A stretch of 64,000 nt of DNA from Agrobacterium tumefaciens (GCA_017744915.1 JAGIAH010000001.1:62001-126000); one strand, 5' to 3'; positions 18,696 to 27,862 are shown, numbered from the stretch's first letter. Translations and numbers: made by a program. The notes: a model not told the origin generated them from the letters alone.

Positions 18696-19895
18696 ATGAA
18701 GACCGCAGACCCCGAATTGATGCGCGCGATCAACAGGCTGAGCGTGCTGGACAGCATCCGCCGCCATGGGCCAATCTCGCGGGTGGAAATCAGCGAAAGA
18801 ACGCAGCTCTCCACCACGACCGTTTCGGCAATCACCGCTTCGCTGCTGGATGACGGGCTTATCCTCACCCGCCATATCGGCGATATCCGGACGGAAGGCG
18901 CACGCGGCAGACCGCGCGTGATGCTGGAGCTAAACCCGGATGCCGCCCGCGTGGTGGGCGCCAAGATCGCCGCGAACCGCATGGTCTTCGTCGTCACCGA
19001 TTTTTGCGGCAATGTGCTGTCTACCCTTTCCCTGCCGATCCGCGTCGATCGCCAGCCGATCGGCGTCATCGCAGATCTGGTGGAGGACGGGGTGCGCCGC
19101 TGCGTCGTCGATGCCGGTTTTTCGCTTGAGGACGTGGACATGGTCTGTCTCGGCCTGCCCGGCGTCATCGAGCATCGCACGGGCAAGATCCGCAGCAGCC
19201 CGATCCTGCGGGAGGTGAACGTCAATTTCGCCGAGGAAATGACGGCGCGGCTGAATTCGCCAACCATCATCGAAAGCGACGCACACGCCATCACGCTCGC
19301 CCATCATTGGTTCGGCCATGCGCGCGATCTGGAAGACATGGTGCTGATTTCGCTCGAACAGACGCTCGGACTTGGCGTGCTGCATCAGAACCAGCTCTTC
19401 CGCGGCGCGGGCGGCCTCAGCCACAATCTCGGCGACCTCGTCATCGGCCTTGCCAATGAGGGCACGGTGCGGCTGGCGAGCCAGGCGGGTGAAAATGCCA
19501 TTTTGGGCTCGCGCCCGGCGGACGGGCGTTTTGCCGAGGCGATCCGGCTCGGTCGCGGCATGCAGCATGCCCATGCGCTGATTGCGGCGGAAGACCACGA
19601 TCTTATCGCGGCCGCTTTGCGCGCCGGAGCTGCGCTTGGCCTGACACTTGCCAATATCGTCACGCTGTTTGCGCCACCACGGGTCATCATCACCGGCTCC
19701 AGCCTTGAACTGGGCGAGCCATTCATCACCAGCATTCGCGACAGCTACAACGCTGCCGTACCGCCCTCGCTGGCCGGTGTCGCGGAACTGGTTTTCGACG
19801 TTGCAAGCGACGAATTATGGGCGCAGGGGGCTGCGGCCGTCGCGCTTTATGAACTTTACGAATCGCCATGGAACACCACGGGACCGGCGCTTTAG
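18696..19895 (+). CDS. ROK-family transcriptional regulator (NagC/XylR type) lacking the zinc cysteines
   Basis: A 399-residue protein. The N-terminal winged helix (RHGPISRVEISERTQLSTTT, then GRPRVMLELNP) binds DNA, and the rest is a ROK sugar-sensing domain. ROK proteins usually carry a CxCGxxGCxE zinc motif after a conserved histidine; here the GLSHNLGD histidine is kept, but the following segment (NEGTVRLASQAGENA) has no cysteine. The nucleotide-binding DxGxT motif is also replaced (AKIAANRMVF). It therefore appears to be a regulator and not a sugar kinase. The two inverted boxes in the upstream region are its likely operators. Confidence 0.88.
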   Translation: MKTADPELMRAINRLSVLDSIRRHGPISRVEISERTQLSTTTVSAITASLLDDGLILTRHIGDIRTEGARGRPRVMLELNPDAARVVGAKIAANRMVFVVTDFCGNVLSTLSLPIRVDRQPIGVIADLVEDGVRRCVVDAGFSLEDVDMVCLGLPGVIEHRTGKIRSSPILREVNVNFAEEMTARLNSPTIIESDAHAITLAHHWFGHARDLEDMVLISLEQTLGLGVLHQNQLFRGAGGLSHNLGDLVIGLANEGTVRLASQAGENAILGSRPADGRFAEAIRLGRGMQHAHALIAAEDHDLIAAALRAGAALGLTLANIVTLFAPPRVIITGSSLELGEPFITSIRDSYNAAVPPSLAGVAELVFDVASDELWAQGAAAVALYELYESPWNTTGPAL

Positions 19896-19947
19896 CCCAC
19901 AAGGTTGAGCACGGGATTCGGCATTTCTGATTTACGGGAGGAATCAC

Positions 19948-21048
19948 ATGAAAAAGGTCGGTATCGGCATCATCGGCTGCGGCAACATCTCCAGCGCCTA
20001 TCTCAAGGCCATGGCCTCGTTTCCGATTCTCGATATTCGCGGTCTTGCGGATATGAACGAGGAGGTGGCGAAGGCCCGCGCCGCAGAATTTGGCCTTCAG
20101 GCAACGAGCGTCGACGCGCTTCTTTCTGACCCTTCGGTGGAAATCATAGTCAACCTGACAATCCCCAAGGCGCATGTGGAAGTGGGTCTGCGGGCGCTGG
20201 ATGCCGGTAAACATGCCTATTCGGAAAAACCGCTGGGCATCAATTTCACTGAAGGCAAACGTCTTGCGGATGCCGCAAAAGCGAAGGGCCTGCGCATCGG
20301 CTCGGCCCCCGATACATTCCTCGGTGGCGGCCACCAGACCGCACGCCGGCTGATCGACGAGGGCGTTCTGGGCCAGCCGGTCGGCGGAACGGCCACCTTC
20401 ATGTGCCCTGGCCATGAGCGCTGGCACCCCAACCCCGCTTTCTACTACGAGGTTGGCGGCGGGCCGATGCTGGATATGGGACCGTATTACATCACCGATC
20501 TCGTCAACTTGTTTGGCCCGGTCGCCAAGGTCGCGGGTTTTGCCATAGCGCCGCGCAACGAGCGCCTTATCACCAGCGAACCGAAAAACGGCGAGAAAAT
20601 CCCGGTCCATGTCGCGACCCATGTCTCCGGCGTTCTGGCTTTTGAGAATGGCGCCGTGGTGCAGGTGGGAATGAGCTTCGATGTTGCCGGCCATAAACAT
20701 GTGCCGCTGGAAATCTACGGCACGGAAGGCACGCTGATCGTGCCCGATCCCAACCACTTCGGCGGCGAGGTGCAATTGCTGAAAAAGGGCGGCCAGTTCG
20801 AACCACAGACGCTGTCATCCCCCTATGCCGACGGCAATTACCGCTCCATCGGCGTGGCGGACATGGCCCATGCCATCCGCGAGAATCGCCCTCACCGCGC
20901 CAATGGCGATCTTGCCCTACATGTGCTGGAGGTCATGGAAGCCTTCCAGACGGCATCGGACAGCGGCACCACCGCTTCCATCACCACCAAGGTGGAGCGC
21001 CCTGCTCCGCTTGAAACATCGCTGGTCGACGGCCAGCTCGGCAAATAA
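19948..21048 (+). CDS. Gfo/Idh/MocA-family oxidoreductase, ThuB-like
   Basis: A 366-residue NAD(P)-dependent oxidoreductase. The Rossmann motif VGIGIIGCGNISSAYLK is at the N-terminus, and the family lysine motif is YSEKPLGINF. The active-site region of the second domain shows GGGPMLDMGPYYITDLVNLFG. It lies 52 bases after the ROK gene with GGGAGGAATCAC upstream, and 17 bases before a ThuA-like gene. In the known rhizobial thu operon, ThuA and a Gfo/Idh/MocA enzyme (ThuB) together convert disaccharides to 3-keto forms. A similar role here is inference; overall gene order differs from thuEFGKAB. Confidence 0.88.
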   Translation: MKKVGIGIIGCGNISSAYLKAMASFPILDIRGLADMNEEVAKARAAEFGLQATSVDALLSDPSVEIIVNLTIPKAHVEVGLRALDAGKHAYSEKPLGINFTEGKRLADAAKAKGLRIGSAPDTFLGGGHQTARRLIDEGVLGQPVGGTATFMCPGHERWHPNPAFYYEVGGGPMLDMGPYYITDLVNLFGPVAKVAGFAIAPRNERLITSEPKNGEKIPVHVATHVSGVLAFENGAVVQVGMSFDVAGHKHVPLEIYGTEGTLIVPDPNHFGGEVQLLKKGGQFEPQTLSSPYADGNYRSIGVADMAHAIRENRPHRANGDLALHVLEVMEAFQTASDSGTTASITTKVERPAPLETSLVDGQLGK

Positions 21049-21065
21049 TCCTGAGGAGGAAATAA

Positions 21066-21707
21066 ATGCGCGAAGCACTCATCGTCTGGGGCGGCTGGAG
21101 CGGCCACGAGCCACAGGAATGCGCCACCATCGTCAAGGACATACTGGAGGAAGACGGGTTCAAGGTCTATGTCGAGCACAGCACGGAAGCCTTTGCCGAT
21201 CCTTCCGTGCATGATCTCAGCCTCGTGGTGCCGATCGTCACCATGTCGAAGATCGAGAAGGAAGAAATCAAGAACCTGACGGCCGCCGTCGAGAACGGCG
21301 TCGGCATTGCCGGCTTCCACGGCGGCGCAGGCGACAGTTTCCGCGAATGCGTGGAATATCAGTTCATGATCGGCGGCCAATGGGTCGCGCATCCCGGCAA
21401 TATCATCGATTACACGGTCAATATCACCCGGCCGGATGATCCGTTGATGCAGGGCATTTCCGATTTTCCCTATACGTCGGAACAATATTACATGCATATC
21501 GATCCGTCGAACGAGGTTCTGGCGACAACGAAATTCACCGGCGACCATGCCTGGTGGATCGACGGTGTTGTGATGCCGGTGGTCTGGAAGCGCAAATACG
21601 GCAAGGGCCGCGTCTTTTATTCGGCACTCGGCCATCAGGCCAAGGAATTTTCCGTGCCGCAGATGAAGACCATGTTCCGCCGCGGCGCCAACTGGGCGGC
21701 ACGGTGA
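21066..21707 (+). CDS. ThuA-like protein (trehalose-utilisation family)
   Basis: A 213-residue protein of the ThuA family, which has a glutamine-amidotransferase-like alpha/beta fold. Typical stretches are ALIVWGGWSGHEPQEC, GIAGFHGGAGDSFRECVEYQ, GGQWVAHPGN and the C-terminal GKGRVFYSALGHQAKEF. It is shorter than ThuA of the trehalose operon as I recall it (about 260 residues). It follows the oxidoreductase by 17 bases with GAGGAAAT as ribosome-binding site, so the two are almost certainly co-translated. The chemical role of ThuA proteins is still poorly defined. Confidence 0.88.
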   Translation: MREALIVWGGWSGHEPQECATIVKDILEEDGFKVYVEHSTEAFADPSVHDLSLVVPIVTMSKIEKEEIKNLTAAVENGVGIAGFHGGAGDSFRECVEYQFMIGGQWVAHPGNIIDYTVNITRPDDPLMQGISDFPYTSEQYYMHIDPSNEVLATTKFTGDHAWWIDGVVMPVVWKRKYGKGRVFYSALGHQAKEFSVPQMKTMFRRGANWAAR

Positions 21708-21758
21708 GGTTATCGGAGCGACAGCCTTTACCAAAGCGCTATCCGCTCACTCGACGTC

Positions 21759-21781
21759 ATCCTCGGGGTTGTCCCGAGGAT
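21759..21781. repeat. Short REP-like hairpin
   Basis: ATCCTCGGG and CCCGAGGAT flank GTTGT. The following GGAGGAGAGGTTTTCA resembles the GGAAGGAGAGGTTTTCAT after copy A near 690. It lies between two convergent genes and may help terminate both. It belongs to the same loose family as the hairpins at 667-687, 27840-27862 and 50212-50315. Confidence 0.65.
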
Positions 21782-21831
21782 GAGGGAGGAGAGGTTTTCA
21801 CGAACTCGTGGGGTGAGCTACAGCCCCCGTC

Positions 21832-23190
21832 TCAGCCCCGCACGATCTTCTCCGCAGCCATCGCCACACCCAGAACGCGATCATCCGTCCCATGCAGCCC
21901 GGAAAGCAGCAGGCCGACCGGCATACCCGCCTCGCCTGCCCCACAGGGGATCGACACGCCGCAGTGATCCAGGAAATTGCCGATCTGGGTGTTGCGCAAG
22001 GTCTTGGCATTCATGGCAAAAAATGCGTCATCATCCTGAAGCAGCGGCGCCACCTTGGCTGCTACATGTGGCAAAGTCGGCGAAACCAGCAGCTCATCCC
22101 TGCCGATCATGCCGGAAAACGCCGCCGTCATGCGTTCGCGCGCCTCGAGAATGGCGATATAGTCAGCCATTGAGATATTCGCGCCGAGCCTTGTTCGGGC
22201 AACAACGCGCGGGTCCATGCGTGCGGCATCCGCACCTTCCAGCCGGGCTTTATGCAAGGCGAAGGCTTCCGCCGTTACCAGCGCGCCCTTTTCCTTGATG
22301 AGATCAAACAATTCCGAAAAGACCGGAAATGCCTGTCGCCGCACCGAGGCGCCGGCACGCGCCAGCCGTTCCACGGCCTGCTCGAAGGCGGCCGCGACAC
22401 CCGCCTCAATACCATCGAAAAACACCGTTTCCGGCACCACCAGCGACAGGCCGGAGAGAGATGCACTCTGCAAATCGGCAACCGTCCTGCCGCGCATGGC
22501 GGTATCCACCCAGACGGCGTCCTGCACGGTGCGGGTGAGCGGCCCGAGCGAATCGAGGCTTTTTGCCAGCGGATAAACACCGCGCATCGAATAACGGCCG
22601 CGGCTTGCCTTGTAACCCACCACGCCATTGAAGGCGGCGGGAATGCGTACCGATCCGCCGGTATCCGTGCCGATCGCCACCGGCACCAGGCCCGCGGCCA
22701 CGGCCACACCCGCGCCGGAGGAAGAACCGCCGGGCAGACGATGGCCATCCGTGGAAGCGGGGTTGCGCGGCGTACCGTAATGCGGATTGATGCCGAGGCC
22801 GGAAAAAGCGACTTCGCTCATATTGGTACGGCCAATGGAGACCATGCCCGCCTGTTGCAGCGCCGTCACCACATCCGCGTCGCGAGATGCCGCAGCATTC
22901 TCCGCCAGTACCGTCGATCCGGCCGTGGTCGCCATGCCCTCAAGATCGAAGAGGTCTTTCCACGCCACCGGAATACCATCGAGCACGCCGCAGGAACGGC
23001 CCTCGCGAATGCGTTTCGAAGCCGCTTCCGCCTCCGCCATGGCCCGCGCCGCCGTCAACCCGACAAAGATCGCCTGATCATCCTCTTCCCGGATCATGTC
23101 GAGCGTCTCTTCCGCCAAGGTACGCGGATCGAGATGGCCGCTCTGGATGAGAACGGAAAGCTGCGCGATGTTTTTGCCCCTGTATGCCAT
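21832..23190 (-). CDS. Amidase (amidase-signature family)
   Basis: A 452-residue enzyme of the amidase-signature family, which hydrolyses carboxamides. The Ser-cisSer-Lys triad is visible: Lys78 in PVAWKDLF, the GGSSSGAG loop at 154-161, and nucleophile Ser180 in DTGGSVRIP. It resembles aspartyl/glutamyl-tRNA amidotransferase A subunits, but no gatB or gatC lies nearby, so a stand-alone amidase is more likely. Its 3' end faces the ThuA-like gene. The substrate is unknown. No signal peptide is seen, so it should act in the cytosol. Confidence 0.9.
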   Translation of the reverse strand: MAYRGKNIAQLSVLIQSGHLDPRTLAEETLDMIREEDDQAIFVGLTAARAMAEAEAASKRIREGRSCGVLDGIPVAWKDLFDLEGMATTAGSTVLAENAAASRDADVVTALQQAGMVSIGRTNMSEVAFSGLGINPHYGTPRNPASTDGHRLPGGSSSGAGVAVAAGLVPVAIGTDTGGSVRIPAAFNGVVGYKASRGRYSMRGVYPLAKSLDSLGPLTRTVQDAVWVDTAMRGRTVADLQSASLSGLSLVVPETVFFDGIEAGVAAAFEQAVERLARAGASVRRQAFPVFSELFDLIKEKGALVTAEAFALHKARLEGADAARMDPRVVARTRLGANISMADYIAILEARERMTAAFSGMIGRDELLVSPTLPHVAAKVAPLLQDDDAFFAMNAKTLRNTQIGNFLDHCGVSIPCGAGEAGMPVGLLLSGLHGTDDRVLGVAMAAEKIVRG

Positions 23191-23513
23191 GATATCTTCC
23201 CTGAAAACGGCGTGTTACGCACAACATGCCGTTTGGCGGCGGATTGGCAAGGCCAGTCACCACGCCTTTGATGATCCGGCGAGGAGATCGTGACGTTTTG
23301 GGCTGCGGGCATCGCAACCGTCTTCAATCCATGATTTTTTCAACCGGAGGTGTAGCGTCGCAGTTTCTTATATAAGCTACGACTATAAAAAGACGGATTA
23401 ATTCTTAATCGCATCTAAACTTTGTTGAATTATTTAGCAGACACCATTGAAATGCATGCCCTATAAAATTCCATAAAACAATTATAACGCGACATCGCGG
23501 GGGACTATCGCGA
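23191..23513. other. AT-rich divergent regulatory region
   Basis: About 320 bases separate the amidase from the divergent GGDEF-EAL gene. From 23330 the DNA is much richer in A and T than its surroundings (TATATAAGC near 23370, repeated TATAAAA words near 23392 and 23462). A GCGGGGGA ribosome-binding site precedes the ATG at 23514. I see no coding frame, and no promoter that can be placed with confidence. Confidence 0.5.
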
Positions 23514-25829
23514 ATGGAAGAGACTGCCTATCGCGGGGATAGACAGGTTGAACCGGGCCACACGCTTCGCTCAACGACGCAACCGGAAACAGGCCGGTTT
23601 TCGCGACGGCGCTCGCTCGCCAGCAAGATAACCCTGATATTCCTCGGCGGCGTGATCTTTTCCTACAGCATCGGCGCGCTCGTCGGCTGGTACATGTTCG
23701 TTGCCGCCGCCAGCGAACAATGGCTCAACCAGGCCCGCGTCAATTCACAGATCGCCAGCGCCACGCTACGCAGCATCTATACCTATGTCAGCGTCACGGC
23801 CGATACCGACGGACAGGTCAACGGCATATTGACCGACAAGCCGATCGGTGATGACGAATCCATTCTCGTCACCGGCTTCAATCCCAGCGACGTTCTCGCG
23901 CTTATCGGCGCGCAAACCAAAAATGCGGTCTGGCTTTTCCGTTATGACGAGGCCGATTCCGGCTTCCGGCAGATTGCGGCCGCCTTCGACAACGCCACCG
24001 ATGACGATGAAAAACCGCTTGCCACCGATCCGATCTTTTCCAGAGATGCGGTCGCCGCGCGCTTTTCCACCGGTTTTGCGACCATCGGCGAATCCAGCCA
24101 TTATATCGGCCTGCTGCCGATCATCAGCACGGAAACGAAGAAGCCGATCGGCGCCGTCGCCGTCAGCATCGGCGGTTCGGACGCGCTTTATGGCGCGCAG
24201 CGCAAGCTGATCTACAATTCGCTCGCCGCATTGATCGTGGTGCTGACCGTTACCGGCGTGCTGGTAACGGTTATCGCAAGGCATTTCCTCAAACCGGTCC
24301 CGGCACTGGTGCAGGCGACGCTCCGGATCGCCCGCGAGGAAACCGATGTCGCTACGCCGTTTCAGGAGCGGCGGGACGAGATCGGCGACATGGCCACCGC
24401 CATCGAAACACTGCGCGAGGCGGTTCTGGAACGCGGGCGCCTGCGGCAGATACGCGACATGGCGCAGCAACTGGAGCACATGGCCCATCATGATGCGCTG
24501 ACCGGGCTGCCCAACCGCGTGCTGCTGATGAAGACGCTGGAAAACCGGCTCGAACATCTTTCCGCATCGGGCCAGCCTTTCAATGTCATGCTGCTCGATC
24601 TCGACCGCTTCAAGGCCGTCAATGATACGCTCGGGCACGCTGCCGGTGATGCCCTGCTGGTGGCCGTGGCCTCGCGGATTTCTTCCGTCCTCGGTGAAAA
24701 CGACATGGTGAGCCGCCTCGGCGGGGACGAGTTCGCGATCATACAAGCGACAAACGGTGACTGCGAGAGCGATGCGGCTATGCTGGCCGCGCGGGTGGTG
24801 CATGCCGTCTCGCGCAGTTTCAGCCTGGAAGGCAGCGACATCAGCATCGATATCAGCATCGGCATTGCCTGCGCACCGGGCCATGGCACGTCCGCCACGC
24901 AGCTTTTGCAACATGCCGATCTCGGCCTTTACCGGGCGAAATCCATGGGCTGCGGTTATTTTGTGTTTTATGAACCGGGCATGGACATGGCGGTGCAGCA
25001 CAAGCATGCGCTGGAAATAGACATGAAATCCGCGCTCGAAAACCACGAATTCGAGCTGCATTACCAACCCGTGGTCAATCTGCAGAGCGGCCGCATCGTC
25101 GCTTATGAGGCATTGGCCCGCTGGCGGCATGGCAAGCTCGGCCTCATCTCGCCCGATCGCTTCATCGCACTTGCCGAAGAAAACAACTTCATCAAGCCGT
25201 TGGGCGAATGGGTTCTGGCACAGGCCTGCATGGACGCGATGACGTGGCCGAAAGATATTCGGCTCGCCGTCAATCTATCCGCCGTTCAGCTCTGCAATGA
25301 CGACATCGTCCCGATTGTCGACCGGGCACTCGAGAAATCCGGTTTCCCGGCGGAGCGACTTGAACTGGAAGTGACGGAAACCGCCATGCTGGAGCGCGAC
25401 AGCAGTGCGAGAGCTTTGAAGCTGCTGAAGGAAAGGGGCGTCCGCCTCGCGCTCGACGATTTCGGCACGGGTTATGCCGGGCTCAGCACGCTGACCCATG
25501 TCGCCTTCGACAAGATCAAGATCGACCGCGAATTCGTCTCCGGCCTGCCGGCCAATCCGATGTGTTCGGCCATCGTCAACACCATCATCGATATGGCAGA
25601 ACAGATTGGCCTGAAGGTCACTGCCGAGGGCGTGGAAGACCGGGAGCAGCTCGAAGCGCTCAAGCTTTCCGGGTGCGACGAAGCGCAGGGTTATTATTTT
25701 GCCCAGCCCGCACCGCTGGCCCGGATTCTCAAAAACCGCGCCGTCATCGCCCCGATCGGGAAAGATGAATTCAGCGATATCGTCCGGCCGACACAGGAAA
25801 CCTATTGCCCCCCACAAAAAGCCATTTGA
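23514..25829 (+). CDS. Membrane GGDEF-EAL protein (c-di-GMP synthase/phosphodiesterase)
   Basis: A 771-residue inner-membrane signalling protein. Transmembrane helices at about 38-63 and 231-257 enclose a periplasmic sensor of about 165 residues, followed by a HAMP-like linker. The GGDEF active site is intact (RLGGDEFAI, 403-407). The EAL domain keeps YEALARW (532-534), NLSAVQL, EVTETAML and DDFGTGYAGLSTL. The RxxD inhibitory site five residues before GGDEF reads GEND, so product inhibition at that site is probably lost. The net activity cannot be told from sequence. Two periplasmic binding-protein genes follow within 31 bases, an unusual context that suggests a shared signal. Confidence 0.92.
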   Translation: MEETAYRGDRQVEPGHTLRSTTQPETGRFSRRRSLASKITLIFLGGVIFSYSIGALVGWYMFVAAASEQWLNQARVNSQIASATLRSIYTYVSVTADTDGQVNGILTDKPIGDDESILVTGFNPSDVLALIGAQTKNAVWLFRYDEADSGFRQIAAAFDNATDDDEKPLATDPIFSRDAVAARFSTGFATIGESSHYIGLLPIISTETKKPIGAVAVSIGGSDALYGAQRKLIYNSLAALIVVLTVTGVLVTVIARHFLKPVPALVQATLRIAREETDVATPFQERRDEIGDMATAIETLREAVLERGRLRQIRDMAQQLEHMAHHDALTGLPNRVLLMKTLENRLEHLSASGQPFNVMLLDLDRFKAVNDTLGHAAGDALLVAVASRISSVLGENDMVSRLGGDEFAIIQATNGDCESDAAMLAARVVHAVSRSFSLEGSDISIDISIGIACAPGHGTSATQLLQHADLGLYRAKSMGCGYFVFYEPGMDMAVQHKHALEIDMKSALENHEFELHYQPVVNLQSGRIVAYEALARWRHGKLGLISPDRFIALAEENNFIKPLGEWVLAQACMDAMTWPKDIRLAVNLSAVQLCNDDIVPIVDRALEKSGFPAERLELEVTETAMLERDSSARALKLLKERGVRLALDDFGTGYAGLSTLTHVAFDKIKIDREFVSGLPANPMCSAIVNTIIDMAEQIGLKVTAEGVEDREQLEALKLSGCDEAQGYYFAQPAPLARILKNRAVIAPIGKDEFSDIVRPTQETYCPPQKAI

Positions 25830-25859
25830 GAAACCGGCCGCCGGCCAAGAGGACATGAA

Positions 25860-26753
25860 ATGCGCCTTTCAGTATTTTGCCTTTTCCTCACATGCTTTGC
25901 CCCCATCACCCCGCTACAGGCCGCCGGTGAAGTCGATACGCTTCAGCAGATCGCCAGGACCGCAAAAATCCGTATCGGCTACCGCGAGGCCGAGCCTCCC
26001 TTTTCCTATCAATTGCCGAGTGGCGAAGTCACCGGTTTCTCAACCGATCTCTGCCGGGCGATCAGCGACGATATTCGCAGGCAGCTGAAGCTCGAGAGGC
26101 TCGAACTTGAATATGTCAAGGCGACGCCCGCCACCCGCTTCATTCTCGTTCGCAGCGGCCAGATCGACATTGAATGCGCAGCAACGACCAATAATAGCGA
26201 ACGCCGCAAGATCGTCGATTTCTCCTATCCCAACTTCATGACCGCAACGCAGTTTCTCTCCCGCAGGCAGGACAATCTGAAAAACCTCGCAGATCTCGCC
26301 GGCCGATCCGTCACATCCGCCTCCGGCACCGTCAATATCGAGCAGCTCAATGCGGTGAACCGGGCAAAGAACCTCAATATCTCGGTGATGCCGACAAAGA
26401 CCAATGAGGAGGCCTTCGAACTCGTCGTTTCCGGCAAGGCATCCGCCTTCGTCATGGATGGCATATTGCTCGCGGCGCTGGCGGCAACATCGGAGAACCC
26501 GAACCTCTATGCGCTCTCGGAAGAAACGCTGAGCGCGCCCGAACCCTATGGTCTGGTTTTCCGGCGCAACGACCCGGCATTCAAGGTAGCGGTCAATGAA
26601 AGCCTTCGGCATATCTTCACCGGACCCGCCATCCACGGGCTTTATGAGAAATGGTTCACCAAACCCATTCCGCCAAACGGCATGAATCTGAACCTGCCGA
26701 TGGCCGCCTCTTTGAAACAGGCCTACGAAAACCCGAGCGAATACCAGGACTGA
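25860..26753 (+). CDS. Orphan periplasmic amino-acid-binding protein (family 3), copy 1
   Basis: A 297-residue protein with a signal peptide (LSVFCLFLTCFAPITPLQAA) and a bilobed family 3 (GltI-like) fold: IRIGYREAEPPFSYQLPSGE, then DIECAATTNNSERRKIVDFS with the arginine region that binds the amino-acid carboxylate, and a C-terminal YEKWFTKPIPPNGMNL. No permease or ATPase gene is nearby. It starts 31 bases after the GGDEF-EAL gene. A paralogue follows. It may supply a distant transporter or act as a ligand sensor for the membrane protein upstream; the second is inference. Confidence 0.85.
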   Translation: MRLSVFCLFLTCFAPITPLQAAGEVDTLQQIARTAKIRIGYREAEPPFSYQLPSGEVTGFSTDLCRAISDDIRRQLKLERLELEYVKATPATRFILVRSGQIDIECAATTNNSERRKIVDFSYPNFMTATQFLSRRQDNLKNLADLAGRSVTSASGTVNIEQLNAVNRAKNLNISVMPTKTNEEAFELVVSGKASAFVMDGILLAALAATSENPNLYALSEETLSAPEPYGLVFRRNDPAFKVAVNESLRHIFTGPAIHGLYEKWFTKPIPPNGMNLNLPMAASLKQAYENPSEYQD

Positions 26754-26825
26754 GAGCGCAGGGCGCCAACCCGCATTGATTTTCATGAAAATGTTTTGAT
26801 GGATTATTTTGGCTGGAGATGCGCG

Positions 26826-27728
26826 ATGCAGAGATCGACATTGTGGCTTTTGCCTGTTTTTTTAAGTCTTCTGCCGGCCCCTGCGGTCAGCAATGATGCC
26901 CAACCGCCGACACTGGAAACCATTGCCAGAACCGGCACCATCCGGCTCGGCTATGGCGACCGGAATATTCCGTTTTCCTATCTGGGCACCGGCCCGGAGC
27001 CGATCGGCTACAGCATCGAGCTGTGCCTGAAGGTAGCGGATTCCATCAAGAAGAAACTGAGCCTGCCGGAACTGAAGGTCGAGTTCGTCAAGCGCACGCC
27101 CAGCAACCGCATCATGCTTCTCAATGACGGCACGATGGACATGGAATGCGTGGCGAGCACAAATACGGAGGAACGGCGCAAGGCCGTGTGGTTCTCCTAC
27201 AGCCATTTCATCACCGGCACCCGTTATGTCGCGCTGAAATCCAGCGGTCTGAACACCGTCGCCGATCTTGCCGGCCGCACCGTGGTCGTGACGACGGGAA
27301 CCATCAACATCAGCCAGTTGAATGTGCTCAATCGCAAATTGGGACTGAACATCGCCGTTCTGCAAAATGACAGTACGGAAGGCGGTTTCGACATGGTGAC
27401 GGAAAACCGCGCATCAGCTTTCGTCATGGACGATATCCTCCTGCGATCCTTCGTCGCCGAGACCGGTAGACCGGGAGATTATGTCATCTCGAACGAATAT
27501 CTCGCCCCGCCGCAGCCCTATGGCCTGATGCTGCGGCACGGCGATACCGGTTTCCGGGATGCGGTCAATGAAGCGCTGAAGCAAATCTACGCCAGCGGCG
27601 AAATCGAGGAAATTTACGACAAATGGTTCAACAAGCCGATCCCGCCAAACGGGATGAACCTCCAGCGTCCCCTGCCCGGCGATCTGGCCGAGGCGTTTCG
27701 AAGACCCGTGGATACCACGGCGGAATAG
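26826..27728 (+). CDS. Orphan periplasmic amino-acid-binding protein (family 3), copy 2
   Basis: A 300-residue paralogue of the preceding gene. It shares the IRLGYGDRNIPFSY start, the MECVASTNTEERRKAV core and the nearly identical YDKWFNKPIPPNGMNL end. The signal peptide is LWLLPVFLSLLPAPAVSNDA. I chose the ATG at 26826, preceded by GGAG at eight bases; an ATG ten codons earlier has no site and would disrupt the signal peptide. The two proteins differ widely between these motifs, so the duplication is old or the ligands differ. It ends the three-gene GGDEF-EAL cluster. Confidence 0.85.
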   Translation: MQRSTLWLLPVFLSLLPAPAVSNDAQPPTLETIARTGTIRLGYGDRNIPFSYLGTGPEPIGYSIELCLKVADSIKKKLSLPELKVEFVKRTPSNRIMLLNDGTMDMECVASTNTEERRKAVWFSYSHFITGTRYVALKSSGLNTVADLAGRTVVVTTGTINISQLNVLNRKLGLNIAVLQNDSTEGGFDMVTENRASAFVMDDILLRSFVAETGRPGDYVISNEYLAPPQPYGLMLRHGDTGFRDAVNEALKQIYASGEIEEIYDKWFNKPIPPNGMNLQRPLPGDLAEAFRRPVDTTAE

Positions 27729-27744
27729 GAAACGGCGGCAAGCG

Positions 27745-27862
27745 CGAGTGTGATGAGTAGGCTTGCCCTCACACTCGACGTCATCCCTTGGGCTTGCCCC
27801 GGGGATCTAATCACATCGCGTTAAATCATGACGTTGCAGATGCTCGGGACAGGCCCGAGCAT
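27745..27862. repeat. Cluster of intergenic hairpins, REP-like
   Basis: CGAGTGTGA/TCACACTCG (27745-27753 and 27769-27777), a weaker ATCCC.../GGGGAT stem (27783-27806), and ATGCTCGGG/CCCGAGCAT (27840-27848 and 27854-27862), which is followed by the GACGGAAG tail seen after the other REP-like hairpins. It lies between the convergent ends of the second binding protein and minE. The first stem could stop transcription. Confidence 0.7.

Noticed and set aside
11851..21707. Identification as the trehalose operon thuEFGKAB
   Set aside because: The divergent order, the extra isomerase-like gene, the second oxidoreductase, and the short ThuA differ from the known operon. A related but separate locus is safer.
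21832..23190. Glutamyl-tRNA amidotransferase subunit A (gatA)
   Set aside because: The signature is shared, but gatB and gatC are absent and the gene stands alone, so a general amidase is the more careful call.
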